From Caldilineaceae bacterium (GTDB lineage Bacteria; Chloroflexota; Anaerolineae; Caldilineales; Caldilineaceae), in assembly GCA_020634815.1 (NCBI GenBank), contig JACKBA010000017.1:70240-134239 (forward strand): a DNA stretch of 64,000 nt, in the 5' to 3' direction. The notes under the pieces were generated by a model. The model had not been told where the DNA came from, did no database searches, and saw nothing but the letters and a program-made list of their open reading frames with translations. Every line of letters begins with the position of its first letter. The first letter of the stretch is position 1. Positions 37,516 through 46,896 of this stretch are shown here, in pieces. Both the position numbers and the translations under genes were made by a program.

Positions 37516-38747
37516 TGGGCGCCACTGAAACCCTGGCGACCGGCCCGACCCCGCGCCTGACGCTTGACAGCATCGAAGGCAATCTCGTCCTCAACGGCTG
37601 GGACCGGCCGGAAGTGCAACTGCGTGTGCGCGGTGACGGCGACAGCCTCTCCGTCGACAGCAGCGGCGAGGGCGTCGCGATTCACTGCGAAGACGACCTG
37701 TGGGTACAGGCGCCGGTGCAAGCGTCGATCACCATCCACTCCGTAGCCGGCAACGCATCGCTGAGCATGATTCTCAATAGCGTCACCATCGGCACCATCG
37801 AGGGCAACACCGTCGTCAACAGCGTCAACGCGGTGACGGCCGGCCGCATCGAGGGCAACCTGGCCGCCCGCCTCATCGCCGGCGACCTGACCGTCGACAC
37901 GGTCGAAGGCAACGCGCAGGTGGCGAAAGTGGCCGGCGACGTGCAACTGGGCCGTGTCGAGGGCAATGTCTCCCTCGACGAGATTGGCGGCAGCATCCAT
38001 GCCACGGCCGAAGGCAACGTCAAGGCTAAAGCCGCGCTCGCGCCCGGGCAGGAATGCACCATCGAGGCGGAGGGCAATATTGTCTGCGAAATCCCGCGTG
38101 AGGCCGGCGCCGCCGTTACGCTCAAGGCCGACGGGCCGATTCGCGTCAAGGAGTTCGGCGACGAACGCAGCACCCGCTCGGGCAATCTGGCTTTTGAGCA
38201 GGGCAGCGCCCAGGCGCGCTTGAACCTGACGGCGGAAGGGTCAATCGTCGTGCGCGGCATCCCGCCGTGGGGTATGGATGGCAGTGACTTCGCCGCCGGC
38301 TTTGAGGAGGAGATGGCGCTGCGCTCGGTGGAGATCACGCAGCAGATTACCGAGCAGATCGAGTCGCAGGTCAACGAACTCTCGCGCCAGTTGGACGACA
38401 AGCTCTCCAGGCTGGGGAACAACGAGGAACTGGCCGTCAACATTCAGGAACGCGTGCAGAGCGCCATGCGTCGCGCCGAGGAGAAGCTGGCCGAAGCCAT
38501 GCGCAAGGTCGAGCAGCGCGTGCAGGAGGCCGAACGCCGCTCCGGTGAAGGAGATGGCCGCCGGCGCAAGAGCTACGGCTGGGCCTCGCCGCCGCCGGCC
38601 CCGCCCGCCCCGCCCAAGCCCAAACGGGCGCCGGCGACCGATGAAGAGCGTATGATGATCCTGCGGATGGTGGAGCAGGGCAAGATTTCGATCGAACAAG
38701 CTGAAAAGTTGCTCGCCGCGCTGAGCGGCGGCAAAGCCGAACGCTAA
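37515..38747 (+). CDS. DUF4097-like beta-helix protein with coiled coil and SHOCT-like C-terminus
   Basis: The 410-residue protein starts with a repetitive beta-rich region (residues 10-250) of short turns such as TVDTVEGNAQVAKV and LGRVEGNVSLDEI, typical of DUF4097/bactofilin-like beta-helices. A charged coiled coil (about 260-345, Glu/Arg/Gln-rich) and a Pro-rich linker follow. The end (EERMMILRMVEQGKISIEQA) is a SHOCT-like domain. There is no signal peptide or membrane helix. Similar architectures (YvlB/LiaX-like) take part in envelope stress responses. It is translationally coupled to the DUF2089 gene. Confidence 0.75.
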   Translation: MGATETLATGPTPRLTLDSIEGNLVLNGWDRPEVQLRVRGDGDSLSVDSSGEGVAIHCEDDLWVQAPVQASITIHSVAGNASLSMILNSVTIGTIEGNTVVNSVNAVTAGRIEGNLAARLIAGDLTVDTVEGNAQVAKVAGDVQLGRVEGNVSLDEIGGSIHATAEGNVKAKAALAPGQECTIEAEGNIVCEIPREAGAAVTLKADGPIRVKEFGDERSTRSGNLAFEQGSAQARLNLTAEGSIVVRGIPPWGMDGSDFAAGFEEEMALRSVEITQQITEQIESQVNELSRQLDDKLSRLGNNEELAVNIQERVQSAMRRAEEKLAEAMRKVEQRVQEAERRSGEGDGRRRKSYGWASPPPAPPAPPKPKRAPATDEERMMILRMVEQGKISIEQAEKLLAALSGGKAER

Positions 38748-38766
38748 CACGATAAGGAGAGAAACA

Positions 38767-39147
38767 ATGGCGACAAACGAGGAACGCCGCAAGGTGTTGC
38801 AGATGGTGGAAGAGGGCAAACTGACGCCGGAGGATGGCGCCCGCCTGTTGAGCGCCCTCGGCGCGGTCGAAGAGGATGCGCCGTCTGCGGCCGGTATCGA
38901 CGCACCCACCGGCACGATGAATGGCCGCCACTTCCGCGTGCGTGTCACCAACGCGGTGACCGGGCAGCAAAAGGTCTCGGTCAATATCCCGCTGGGACTG
39001 GTCGACTTTGGCCTGCGCTTCGTGCCGCAGAACGAAAAGTTCGACGCCGCGGCCATGCGTGAGGCCTTGCGCACCGGCATGACCGGCCGCATCGTCGACG
39101 TCATGGATGACGAGAAGGGCGACCGCGTCGAAATCTTCATCGAATAG
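38767..39147 (+). CDS. SHOCT-like domain protein
   Basis: The 126-residue protein begins with the same SHOCT-like element that ends the previous gene (EERRKVLQMVEEGKLTPEDG) and continues with a small beta-rich domain (HFRVRVTNAVTGQQKVSVNI...GLVDFGLRFVP). It lies 19 bp downstream with an AAGGAGAGAAAC ribosome-binding site, so it belongs to the same operon. The shared element suggests that these proteins interact. Function unknown. Confidence 0.75.
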   Translation: MATNEERRKVLQMVEEGKLTPEDGARLLSALGAVEEDAPSAAGIDAPTGTMNGRHFRVRVTNAVTGQQKVSVNIPLGLVDFGLRFVPQNEKFDAAAMREALRTGMTGRIVDVMDDEKGDRVEIFIE

Positions 39148-39175
39148 TGGATTGCACCATTTCCCCGCCCATCCT

Positions 39176-39208
39176 GCGAACGCCTGCTCCAATTGAGCAG
39201 GCGTTCGC
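39176..39208. repeat. 14-bp perfect inverted repeat after the SHOCT-like gene
   Basis: GCGAACGCCTGCTC and GAGCAGGCGTTCGC enclose five bases. It lies 28 bp after the operon's last stop. There is no T-run on either side, so it may be a rho-dependent or processing hairpin rather than a classical terminator. Confidence 0.7.
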
Positions 39209-39233
39209 GCGCCCAAACCCCGCAAACCGGTGG

Positions 39234-39239
39234 TATAAT
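39234..39239 (+). promoter_or_regulatory. -10 element of the serine hydrolase gene
   Basis: A perfect TATAAT preceded by TGG lies 48 bases before the ATG. No clear -35 is visible. Confidence 0.5.
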
Positions 39240-39287
39240 GCCAGTTGTTGCCTGCCCGCCCGCTGACAGAAAGAACCGACTGGCCCC

Positions 39288-41066
39288 ATGCCACACCTGC
39301 CACCTCCCACCTTTGACGAAGCCGGCCGTGCCGACCGCATCGCCGCCGCCCTGCCCGAACTCGATGCCATCGCGGCGGAGTTTGCCAACAAGCACAAGCT
39401 GCCCGCTCTCGCCTATGGCGTCGTAGCCGGGGGATCGCTTGTCCACGGCGGCGCGACCGGCTGGGCGGACATTGCGGCGCAGCAGCAGGCGAGCGCCACA
39501 ACCCTCTTCCGCATCGCCTCTATGACCAAGAGCTTCGCCGCGCTGGCCGTGCTGCAACTGCGCGACGCCGGCGCCCTGGCGCTGGACGATCGCGCCGATG
39601 CCTACGTGCCGGAGTTGGCGTCGCTCGTCTATCCGACCGCCGATGCGCCGGCGATTACGCTGCGCCACCTGCTCACCATGAGCGCGGGCTGGCCGGAGGA
39701 TAATGCCTGGGGCGACCGCCAGCTTGCGCTGGACGACGCATCCTTCTCGGCGCTGCTGGCGCGCGGCGTGCCCTTTGCCTCCGCGCCCGGCACGCAGTAC
39801 GAATACTCGAACCTGGGCTACATGGTGCTTGGCCGCGTTGTCAGTTGCGTGGCAGGTATGCCCTTTCAGCAGTACGTGAACGAGCGCATCCTGGCGCCCC
39901 TGGGCATGACACAGACGTGCTGGAATGTGGATAGCATGACAGTGCTCTCCGTGGCGCGCGGCCACGAAGAGGTCGATGGCGCGTGGGTGGAAGAGCCGCT
40001 GGCCTGGATGCGCTCGGCCGGCGACACGGCCGCGTTCGGCGGTCTCTACACCACGGTGGAGGAACTGGCGCGCTGGGTGGCGCTCTTCCTGTCGGCCTGG
40101 CCGCCGCGTGAGGGCGACGAGCCGGCCGTCCTGCGCCGCGCATCGCTGCGCGAGATGCAGCAGGCCGCAACCGCGCGCCCGCCCTGGCTCGCCGGCACAG
40201 CGTTGGGTGAGCAGGCGGCGCCAGAGGCCGGCGGCTACGGCTTTGGCCTCTTTGCCGGAACCGCGGCCGGGCTGGGGCGCATCGTGCAGCATGCCGGCGG
40301 GCTGCCCGGCTTCGGCTCACACATGGCCTGGCTGCCCGACCGCGACCTTGGCGTCGTTGCCTTCGCCAACCGCACCTACGCGCCGGCCGTGCCGATCGCC
40401 CTGGACCTGCTCCGCCATGTCGTGACGCGGGCGGACGCAGCCCCGCGCCGCGTCCATCCGGCCCCGGCCTTGACCGCCGCGCGCGAGGGAGCAACGCGTC
40501 TCCTGCAGCGCTGGAATGACGATCTGGCCGACGCGCTGGTGGCGGACAACTTCTTTCTCGACCTGTCACGCGAGCGCTGGCAGCAGCGCGTTGCGCGGCT
40601 CCGAACCCTGCATGGTGACCTGGTTCCCGAGGGCGAGATCGAGATCGACAATCCGTTGCGCTGCAGTTGGAGGCTGTGCGGCGAACGCGGCTGGTGCAAT
40701 GTCTCCTTGACCCTGGCGCCGACCATGCCGCCGCGCATCCAGGAGATCGAGATCGCGTCGGTGCTGCCGCCCGACGCCGCGATGCAGGCGGCGCTGGATG
40801 GACTGCTGGCGCTGATCGCGGCGCCGACCCTGCGCGGCGTGGGGCGTCTCTTTGCACGCGGGGTCGACCGCGCGGCCATGCGCGATCGGCTGCGGCTGGT
40901 GCAGTTGAGCATTGGCCCGTGCGCGCTGGATGCTATCACCGGCGGCGATGGCAGCACGCGGACGGTGGCGCGTCTCGCCGGCACCAAGGGCAGGCTGATC
41001 GCCACGGTGACGCTGGATCGACTGGACGGCAAGATTCGCTCCGCCGAGTTCCGCATGGTCGAGTAG
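39288..41066 (+). CDS. beta-lactamase-fold serine hydrolase
   Basis: The 592-residue protein has a class C/PBP4-type serine hydrolase domain with catalytic Ser78-x-x-Lys81 (ASMTKSF), Tyr173-x-Asn175 (EYSNLGYM) and a third motif HAGGLPGFGSHM near residue 340. No signal peptide is evident, so it may be cytoplasmic. The ~200 residues after about 390 form an extra domain with beta-strand-rich sequence (GEIEIDNPLRCSWRL). Members include esterases, D-aminopeptidases and carboxypeptidases; the substrate is not predictable. Confidence 0.88.
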   Translation: MPHLPPPTFDEAGRADRIAAALPELDAIAAEFANKHKLPALAYGVVAGGSLVHGGATGWADIAAQQQASATTLFRIASMTKSFAALAVLQLRDAGALALDDRADAYVPELASLVYPTADAPAITLRHLLTMSAGWPEDNAWGDRQLALDDASFSALLARGVPFASAPGTQYEYSNLGYMVLGRVVSCVAGMPFQQYVNERILAPLGMTQTCWNVDSMTVLSVARGHEEVDGAWVEEPLAWMRSAGDTAAFGGLYTTVEELARWVALFLSAWPPREGDEPAVLRRASLREMQQAATARPPWLAGTALGEQAAPEAGGYGFGLFAGTAAGLGRIVQHAGGLPGFGSHMAWLPDRDLGVVAFANRTYAPAVPIALDLLRHVVTRADAAPRRVHPAPALTAAREGATRLLQRWNDDLADALVADNFFLDLSRERWQQRVARLRTLHGDLVPEGEIEIDNPLRCSWRLCGERGWCNVSLTLAPTMPPRIQEIEIASVLPPDAAMQAALDGLLALIAAPTLRGVGRLFARGVDRAAMRDRLRLVQLSIGPCALDAITGGDGSTRTVARLAGTKGRLIATVTLDRLDGKIRSAEFRMVE

Positions 41067-41201
41067 CAGGGGCCGGTTTCGCGGCCAGGGTGGCGCGAAG
41101 TCGAGGGAATGTCAGAAACGGGTCAGCCAGGCCCGCAAAAGTCGGCTACAATAGAAGCGAAGGAATGCCGATCTTCCACGCAAATCAGTCAGGAGAAGAT
41201 C

Positions 41202-41666
41202 ATGAACAATCTGTGGATGTGGGGGTGGGCAGCGATGGCGTTGATCTTTATGATCGCCGAGCTGTTCACGGCTGGTTTCTTTCTGGTCTGCTTCGGCATC
41301 GGCGCCGCGGCGGCCGCCATCATGGCCTTGATGGGTTTTGACCCGATTTGGCAGGGACTCGTCTTCATTGTCGTCTCGGGTATCGCCTTGTTGCTGACGC
41401 GGCCGCTGGCGCGCAGCCTCAACGAGCGCGGCGTCAATACGGTCGGCAGTGACCGGGTGCTCAACAAGGAAGCCATCGTCCTGGCCGAGATCAACCCGGC
41501 GTTGGGCTCGGGCATGGTACGTGTCGATGCCGAGGAATGGCGTGCCGTTTCTGCCGACGGACGCACCATTGCCAAGGACACAATCGTCAAGATTCAGCGT
41601 ATCGATGGGACGCGGCTTGTCGTCACGCCCACCGCAGAGAAATACCTGGCAGAAGAAGCTCAATAA
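41202..41666 (+). CDS. NfeD-family membrane protein
   Basis: The 154-residue short NfeD has four hydrophobic segments in residues 5-75 (MALIFMIAELFTAGFFLVCF, then LVFIVVSGIALLL) and a C-terminal OB fold (EAIVLAEINPALGSGMVRVD...). It is 52 bp upstream of the stomatin gene, the conserved NfeD-stomatin pairing thought to organise membrane microdomains. A TACAAT at 41147 may be its -10. The ATG at 41202 has AGGAGAAG upstream. Confidence 0.9.
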   Translation: MNNLWMWGWAAMALIFMIAELFTAGFFLVCFGIGAAAAAIMALMGFDPIWQGLVFIVVSGIALLLTRPLARSLNERGVNTVGSDRVLNKEAIVLAEINPALGSGMVRVDAEEWRAVSADGRTIAKDTIVKIQRIDGTRLVVTPTAEKYLAEEAQ

Positions 41667-41718
41667 AAATCAGACGTGGGTCGATTCAGGTTCGCCACTC
41701 ATTAGCCTAGGAGGCACA

Positions 41719-42675
<957 letters not shown>

Positions 42676-42712
42676 GCAGAGCGTCAGCGGCGGAGCCGAT
42701 TCACAAGAAAAG

Positions 42713-42755
42713 ACGAGGGGCGGCACCTGTTTGCGCAGATGACGCCCCTCGTTTG
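42713..42755. terminator. bidirectional terminator between converging genes
   Basis: ACGAGGGGCG and CGCCCCTCGT enclose a 20-nt loop, followed by TTTG on the plus strand and preceded by AAGAAAAG, which gives a T-rich run on the minus strand. It separates the stomatin gene from the convergent radical SAM gene. Confidence 0.75.
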
Positions 42756-42771
42756 CATTTCACGCCCGGTA

Positions 42772-43611
42772 TCAGCGCACGAGTTGTAGTCCGAGTTGCC
42801 GGGCCAGCCGTTGCGCCTGGGCAACTTCTTCGTCTGCCAGCGTATTGGCCAGTGGACCACGAGCATGCGCCGGTGGCAGATATTGCGTCAGCAGGCTGAC
42901 CGTCAGTGCCGGCCGCTCCGCCAGCCAGGCCAGCACGGGCGCCGTGCAGCAGTCGAAGTGACCGGGCATGAGCAGGTGACGCACCAGCACCGTCTGGCCG
43001 GCGTCGAGCACCCGGTCGATACAGCCGGTGACGACCGCCCAGTAATCGGGCATGCCGCCGATGCGTTCGCCACAACTATTCGGGCCGGACGCCGGCCCAA
43101 ACTTCAGGTCGGGCAGATAGATATCGATGGCGCCGTCCAAGAGATCGAGCGCGGCGTCGGTCAGGTAGAAGTTGCTGTTGAAGACTGCCGGGATCGTGCG
43201 CCGGGCGCCGAGTTCCTCCAGCGTGGCCAGAATCAGCGGGATGTGCGGAGCCGGGTCGCCGCCGATGAAGCAGACCGACCGCGCGCCCTCGGCCTGGCGT
43301 TGCAGGATGCGCCGGGCCAGTTGCGGCGCCGTGACGGGCACGCCGTAGGTCGGGCGGAAGGCAAAGCGCGCCGCGGTGCAGAAGGTGCAGGTTGCGGTGC
43401 AGCCGCTGAAAAAGATGGCGTGCGCCGGGCGCAATATCTCCTCCTCGCCCATGTGCAGCATCTCGCTGGCGACGTAGCTGGTGGCGCCGACGCGGCACAC
43501 GCCGCTGGCGTCCGCCCGCCGCGGTCCGCAGTGGAAGGGGCAGAGATGGCACTCAGCCAGATGCGCCGCGGCGCGTTCGGCACCGGAAGCAATCGCCGGG
43601 TCGCGCGTCAC
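42772..43611 (-). CDS. radical SAM protein, COG1313/PflX-like
   Basis: The 279-residue protein has the radical SAM cluster motif Cys71-x3-Cys75-x2-Cys78 in FSGCTATCTFC. Before it is a four-cysteine element (Cys21, Cys24, Cys28 and Cys39: ECHLCPFHCG...GVCRVG) typical of PflX, the putative pyruvate-formate-lyase-activating enzyme-like group. FIGGDPAPHIPLIL follows, as in activases. The GTG start at 43611 overlaps the stop of the cysteine-rich gene (GTGA), so the two are translationally coupled. PflX proteins have no established substrate; the coupled protein is an obvious candidate partner. Confidence 0.88.
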   Translation of the reverse strand: MTRDPAIASGAERAAAHLAECHLCPFHCGPRRADASGVCRVGATSYVASEMLHMGEEEILRPAHAIFFSGCTATCTFCTAARFAFRPTYGVPVTAPQLARRILQRQAEGARSVCFIGGDPAPHIPLILATLEELGARRTIPAVFNSNFYLTDAALDLLDGAIDIYLPDLKFGPASGPNSCGERIGGMPDYWAVVTGCIDRVLDAGQTVLVRHLLMPGHFDCCTAPVLAWLAERPALTVSLLTQYLPPAHARGPLANTLADEEVAQAQRLARQLGLQLVR

Positions 43612-45746
43612 AGCCCCAACATCCCGCGCAGTCGGTCCAGCGCGCTCATTCGTTGCACGCGTACCACGCGCCCACCGTCCGCCCCGCGCTGCACGACGAC
43701 GACAGCCACGCTCGCCATCCTGCCCTCGCCAAAATAGATGTCGTAGCGCAGGTTGCCGGCTTTGCGCCATTGGTAGTGAGACGCAATCGGTCCCGCCTCG
43801 GGATGGTCGAGCCAGGGCAGATGGTCGGCAGCCACAACCTTGCCGCGTTTTTCCACGAGTCGGCATGTCTCACACAGCCCGCCGACGCCGACACAGGAGA
43901 CGCAATACTCTTGCCCGCATTGGCTGCACGCGGTTGTGTGGCGCGCACAACTTCGCATGCCGCAACCGGCGCAGTCGGAGGTGCAGGCCGGGCAGACCAC
44001 CTCCTTGCAGATGGCGCACTCCACCAAATCGCGGTTGCAGACGACGTGCCCGCAGTCGAGCATCGCGACGCCATGCGCTTCACAGACCGGACGGCCGCAC
44101 GTCACGCAGCGCGCAATGCAGGACGCGCACCCTTCGCTGCCGCAGACGTCGCAGGCCAGCAGGCTCGTAGCAACCTGGTGGCAATTCGGGCACTCCACCA
44201 CGCAGGCGGTGCAGTAGGGTTCGCCGTCGACCGGATTGCGATGATAGAAGCCGGGGCCGACCGTGCGCCCGCAGCCGCGACAGGTCACCAGGCAGTTCGC
44301 GCAGAAACGCTGGCCGCTGGCATCGCAGACGCCTGTATGTGCGCTGAACTGCTGGCAGCCGGGGCAGCGCACCGCACAGCGCGGGCAGATTAACTCGATA
44401 GCACCGTCCTGCCCGACGACACTGTCGGCGCGCAGGTGGCTGCGGCACTGGCGCTCGCCGCACGCCGCGCACGTCACCTGGCAGCCGTGACAGACGGCGT
44501 CGCCGCAGGTGGGGCAGATGCTGATGTGCTCGGCACAGGCGCGTCCGCCGCACGCCCAACAGGTGCGGCCACAGTCGGCGCAACTCTCGGCGCCACAGAC
44601 CGGGCACGGTTCGACGCCGCACGTGGCGCAGAGTAGTTCGTTGCACGCCGAGCAGATATGGGCACACGCATCGCAGGTAATGTGGCCGTTGCGATCGAGC
44701 GCCACGTCGGCTGTCTGGGCGCCGCACGCATAGCAGGCCGGCCGCTCGATCACGCCGCTGTAGCGATCCTGCCGCACGCGGATGGTCACTTCATGGCGGC
44801 CGTTGCTCAGCGCCATCTCGGCCACGGTGATCGGCGTCTCCAGCGCGACGTAGCCGAGCAATTCCACCTGCACGCGCAGCCGGTGGTTCTCCACCTCCTC
44901 GGCCAGCTTGCGCTGCAAGTCGGCCTCCAACGCTCGCCGCCGCGTGCCGTCGGGGTCGCTGCTGTCGCGCACCTCGTCGATCTGCTGCTGGTAGTAGGTG
45001 GTCAGCCGGTTCAGCACCTTGTAGAGGCGCGGCAGAATCTCGGCTTCGTGCGTCACGCAGCGCACGTCGGCGTGATAGACGGCAAAGTTGCGCGCCCGCT
45101 CGGCCAGCCGCACGAGTTGCGTCATGGGCGGCAGCTTCGGCGGCAGCACTTCGCCGTCGGCGTTGCGTTCGGGCGCAATCGGCTCGGCGTCCTGCATCAT
45201 CTGTGACAGGTCGAGGGCATCCGCCGCCGCGCTCTGCTCGCCGCTCTGGGCGATGCGCTCGCCCTCTTCGTCCAGCCAGACGGTGTAGATTTCCTGGCGC
45301 TTGTCGTCGGCGCGGTAGGTGATGCGCCAGGTCAGGCCGAAAAGGAAGCGGCTCTGTTCCTGCATGCGGAGGCGGCCGACGCTGGCATTGACGGGGCGCA
45401 CCGCGGTGAGCAGCGCTTCGCCGCCCCGGTGGCGCACCGGTGCGCGCAGAACCGTGAATGCGCTCTGCCGGTCGAGCAGCGCCATCATCTGGTCAAAGAC
45501 GCGGCTGCCGTGGGCGACCAGTTCCCGTTCGCTTTCCGGTTCGGCGCTGTGAAAGCTCAAGCCAAGCTGGGCGCGGCCAAAATGCGTCGCCAACTCTTCG
45601 GGCAGCAACACGTCGAGTCGCGACTTGTCGGCTGGCGCGTTCTGCGCGACGGTAGCGCCGAGTTCGGCGAAGTATTCGCGGGTGAACTCAAAGAGCGTGT
45701 GATCGGGTGGCGGCGCCGGTGGCGCCTGCCTGCTACGGCGTGGCAT
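43608..45746 (-). CDS. giant cysteine-array (multi zinc-ribbon) protein
   Basis: The 712-residue protein has three parts. Residues 15-165 are a folded alpha/beta domain without motifs I know. Residues 205-330 are helical, with a charged coiled coil. Residues 338-628 contain 57 cysteines in CxxC pairs (for example CPVCGAESCADCG, CPTCGDAVCHGC), enough for about 14 zinc sites. A cysteine-free domain of about 80 residues ends it (WRKAGNLRYDIYFGEGRMAS). It resembles tandem treble-clef or B-box-like modules but matches no family I can name. The radical SAM gene overlaps its stop. Binding of zinc versus iron-sulfur clusters is not decided by sequence. Confidence 0.85.
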   Translation of the reverse strand: MPRRSRQAPPAPPPDHTLFEFTREYFAELGATVAQNAPADKSRLDVLLPEELATHFGRAQLGLSFHSAEPESERELVAHGSRVFDQMMALLDRQSAFTVLRAPVRHRGGEALLTAVRPVNASVGRLRMQEQSRFLFGLTWRITYRADDKRQEIYTVWLDEEGERIAQSGEQSAAADALDLSQMMQDAEPIAPERNADGEVLPPKLPPMTQLVRLAERARNFAVYHADVRCVTHEAEILPRLYKVLNRLTTYYQQQIDEVRDSSDPDGTRRRALEADLQRKLAEEVENHRLRVQVELLGYVALETPITVAEMALSNGRHEVTIRVRQDRYSGVIERPACYACGAQTADVALDRNGHITCDACAHICSACNELLCATCGVEPCPVCGAESCADCGRTCWACGGRACAEHISICPTCGDAVCHGCQVTCAACGERQCRSHLRADSVVGQDGAIELICPRCAVRCPGCQQFSAHTGVCDASGQRFCANCLVTCRGCGRTVGPGFYHRNPVDGEPYCTACVVECPNCHQVATSLLACDVCGSEGCASCIARCVTCGRPVCEAHGVAMLDCGHVVCNRDLVECAICKEVVCPACTSDCAGCGMRSCARHTTACSQCGQEYCVSCVGVGGLCETCRLVEKRGKVVAADHLPWLDHPEAGPIASHYQWRKAGNLRYDIYFGEGRMASVAVVVVQRGADGGRVVRVQRMSALDRLRGMLGL

Positions 45747-45754
45747 AGGAGCCC

Positions 45755-45760
45755 ATTATA
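45755..45760 (-). promoter_or_regulatory. -10 element immediately before the cysteine-array gene
   Basis: A perfect TATAAT on the minus strand ends eight bases before the ATG at 45746. A start site six to seven bases downstream would leave almost no leader, so the mRNA may be leaderless; no Shine-Dalgarno is present. The -35 is weak. Confidence 0.5.
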
Positions 45761-45949
45761 CCGCCAAGATTATTGCAAACGAAAGCCGTGCCCGTTTCTG
45801 TATTATGCAAAGTAGTGGTATGATAGGGAAAGCGAATCATTTGAGAGGAATGGCCGACAGGCTTCAACGCCACGGCGCCACTCCGGCAGTTACATGCCCC
45901 CTGTGCCGGCCGGACAGCCAGTCGGTTCTCTACGCCGGGAGTCAAGAGC

Positions 45950-46864
45950 ATGCAGAAACAGATACAGACCTATCTCAACCATCTGGCAATCGACGAGGAA
46001 TCGTCGGAAAACACCATTGCCGCGTATCGGAATGATCTTGGCCAACTGTATACGTACTTGTCGAACTACACCGATCACAGCGGCAAACCTGTCACTACCT
46101 GGGATGATGTGAACCTGGCCATTATCCAGGATTACGTGCTGAGTCTGCGCGATCGCAAGTACGCGTCTTCGACCGTTGCCCGCAAGGTGGCGGCCGTCAA
46201 GAGCTTCTTCGAGTACATGATCAAGCATGGCGATATCAAGAAGGATCCCACGGCGCTGCTCGCTTCCCCGAAGGTCAAGAAGCACCTGCCCCACACGATC
46301 TCGTACGAAGATGTCGAACGGCTGTTGGAAGCGCCGCTGACGCAGGATTCGCCGCAATCCAAGCGCGACAGCGCGCTGCTGGAAACCCTCTACGCCACCG
46401 GCATGCGTGTGACCGAGTTGGTCAATTTGGATGTGACGGACCTCGACATGGAGAAGGGGCATATCACCTGCGGCGCCAGCAATCGCCGCCGCCGGGTTGC
46501 GCCGCTCAACGATCGGGCAATCGAGGCGATGATGCTCTACATGGAAGAGGGCCGCCCTGGGCTGGTCGTCAAGCCGGACGAGATGGCGCTCTTCCTGAAC
46601 CACCGCGGCCAGCGGCTGACGCGCCAGGGGCTCTGGCTCATCATCAAGCGCTATGTCAAGGAAGTGAACATCGAGGAGCCGGTTACGCCGCACACACTGC
46701 GCCACAGCTTTGCCGCCCACCTGCTCAACCGCGGCGCGGGTCTGCGCGAGGTTCAGCGCCGGCTCGGCCATGCCAGCTTGAGCACGACGCAGGTCTACCG
46801 CCAGATGCGCACCATGGATAGCGACGCCGACATCACCATCGACGGCAAGCCCGTCAAGAAATAA
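45950..46864 (+). CDS. XerC/XerD-like tyrosine recombinase
   Basis: The 304-residue protein has the N-terminal SAM-like core-binding domain (1-95) and the catalytic domain with Arg153 (GMRVTELVNL), His248-x-x-Arg251 (HTLRHSFAAHLL), His274 (LGHASLSTT) and nucleophile Tyr283 (QVYRQM). The hairpin that normally carries the catalytic lysine (GKGxKER in XerD) reads CGASNRRRRVAPL, with no lysine. The length is normal. It could resolve chromosome dimers or integrate elements; no att-like repeats or element genes flank it. A TATGAT at 45819 may be its -10. Confidence 0.88.
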   Translation: MQKQIQTYLNHLAIDEESSENTIAAYRNDLGQLYTYLSNYTDHSGKPVTTWDDVNLAIIQDYVLSLRDRKYASSTVARKVAAVKSFFEYMIKHGDIKKDPTALLASPKVKKHLPHTISYEDVERLLEAPLTQDSPQSKRDSALLETLYATGMRVTELVNLDVTDLDMEKGHITCGASNRRRRVAPLNDRAIEAMMLYMEEGRPGLVVKPDEMALFLNHRGQRLTRQGLWLIIKRYVKEVNIEEPVTPHTLRHSFAAHLLNRGAGLREVQRRLGHASLSTTQVYRQMRTMDSDADITIDGKPVKK

Positions 46865-46896
46865 CGCGAGTCGGGCGCCGGCAGAAGGAGGTTGCC

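Noticed and set aside
38241..40292. 683-codon open frame on the minus strand
   Set aside because: Antisense to three plus-strand genes that have good starts and domains.
45950..46864. Integrative element carrying the Xer-like gene
   Set aside because: No direct repeats, tRNA target, or mobility genes surround it; neighbours are ordinary metabolic genes.
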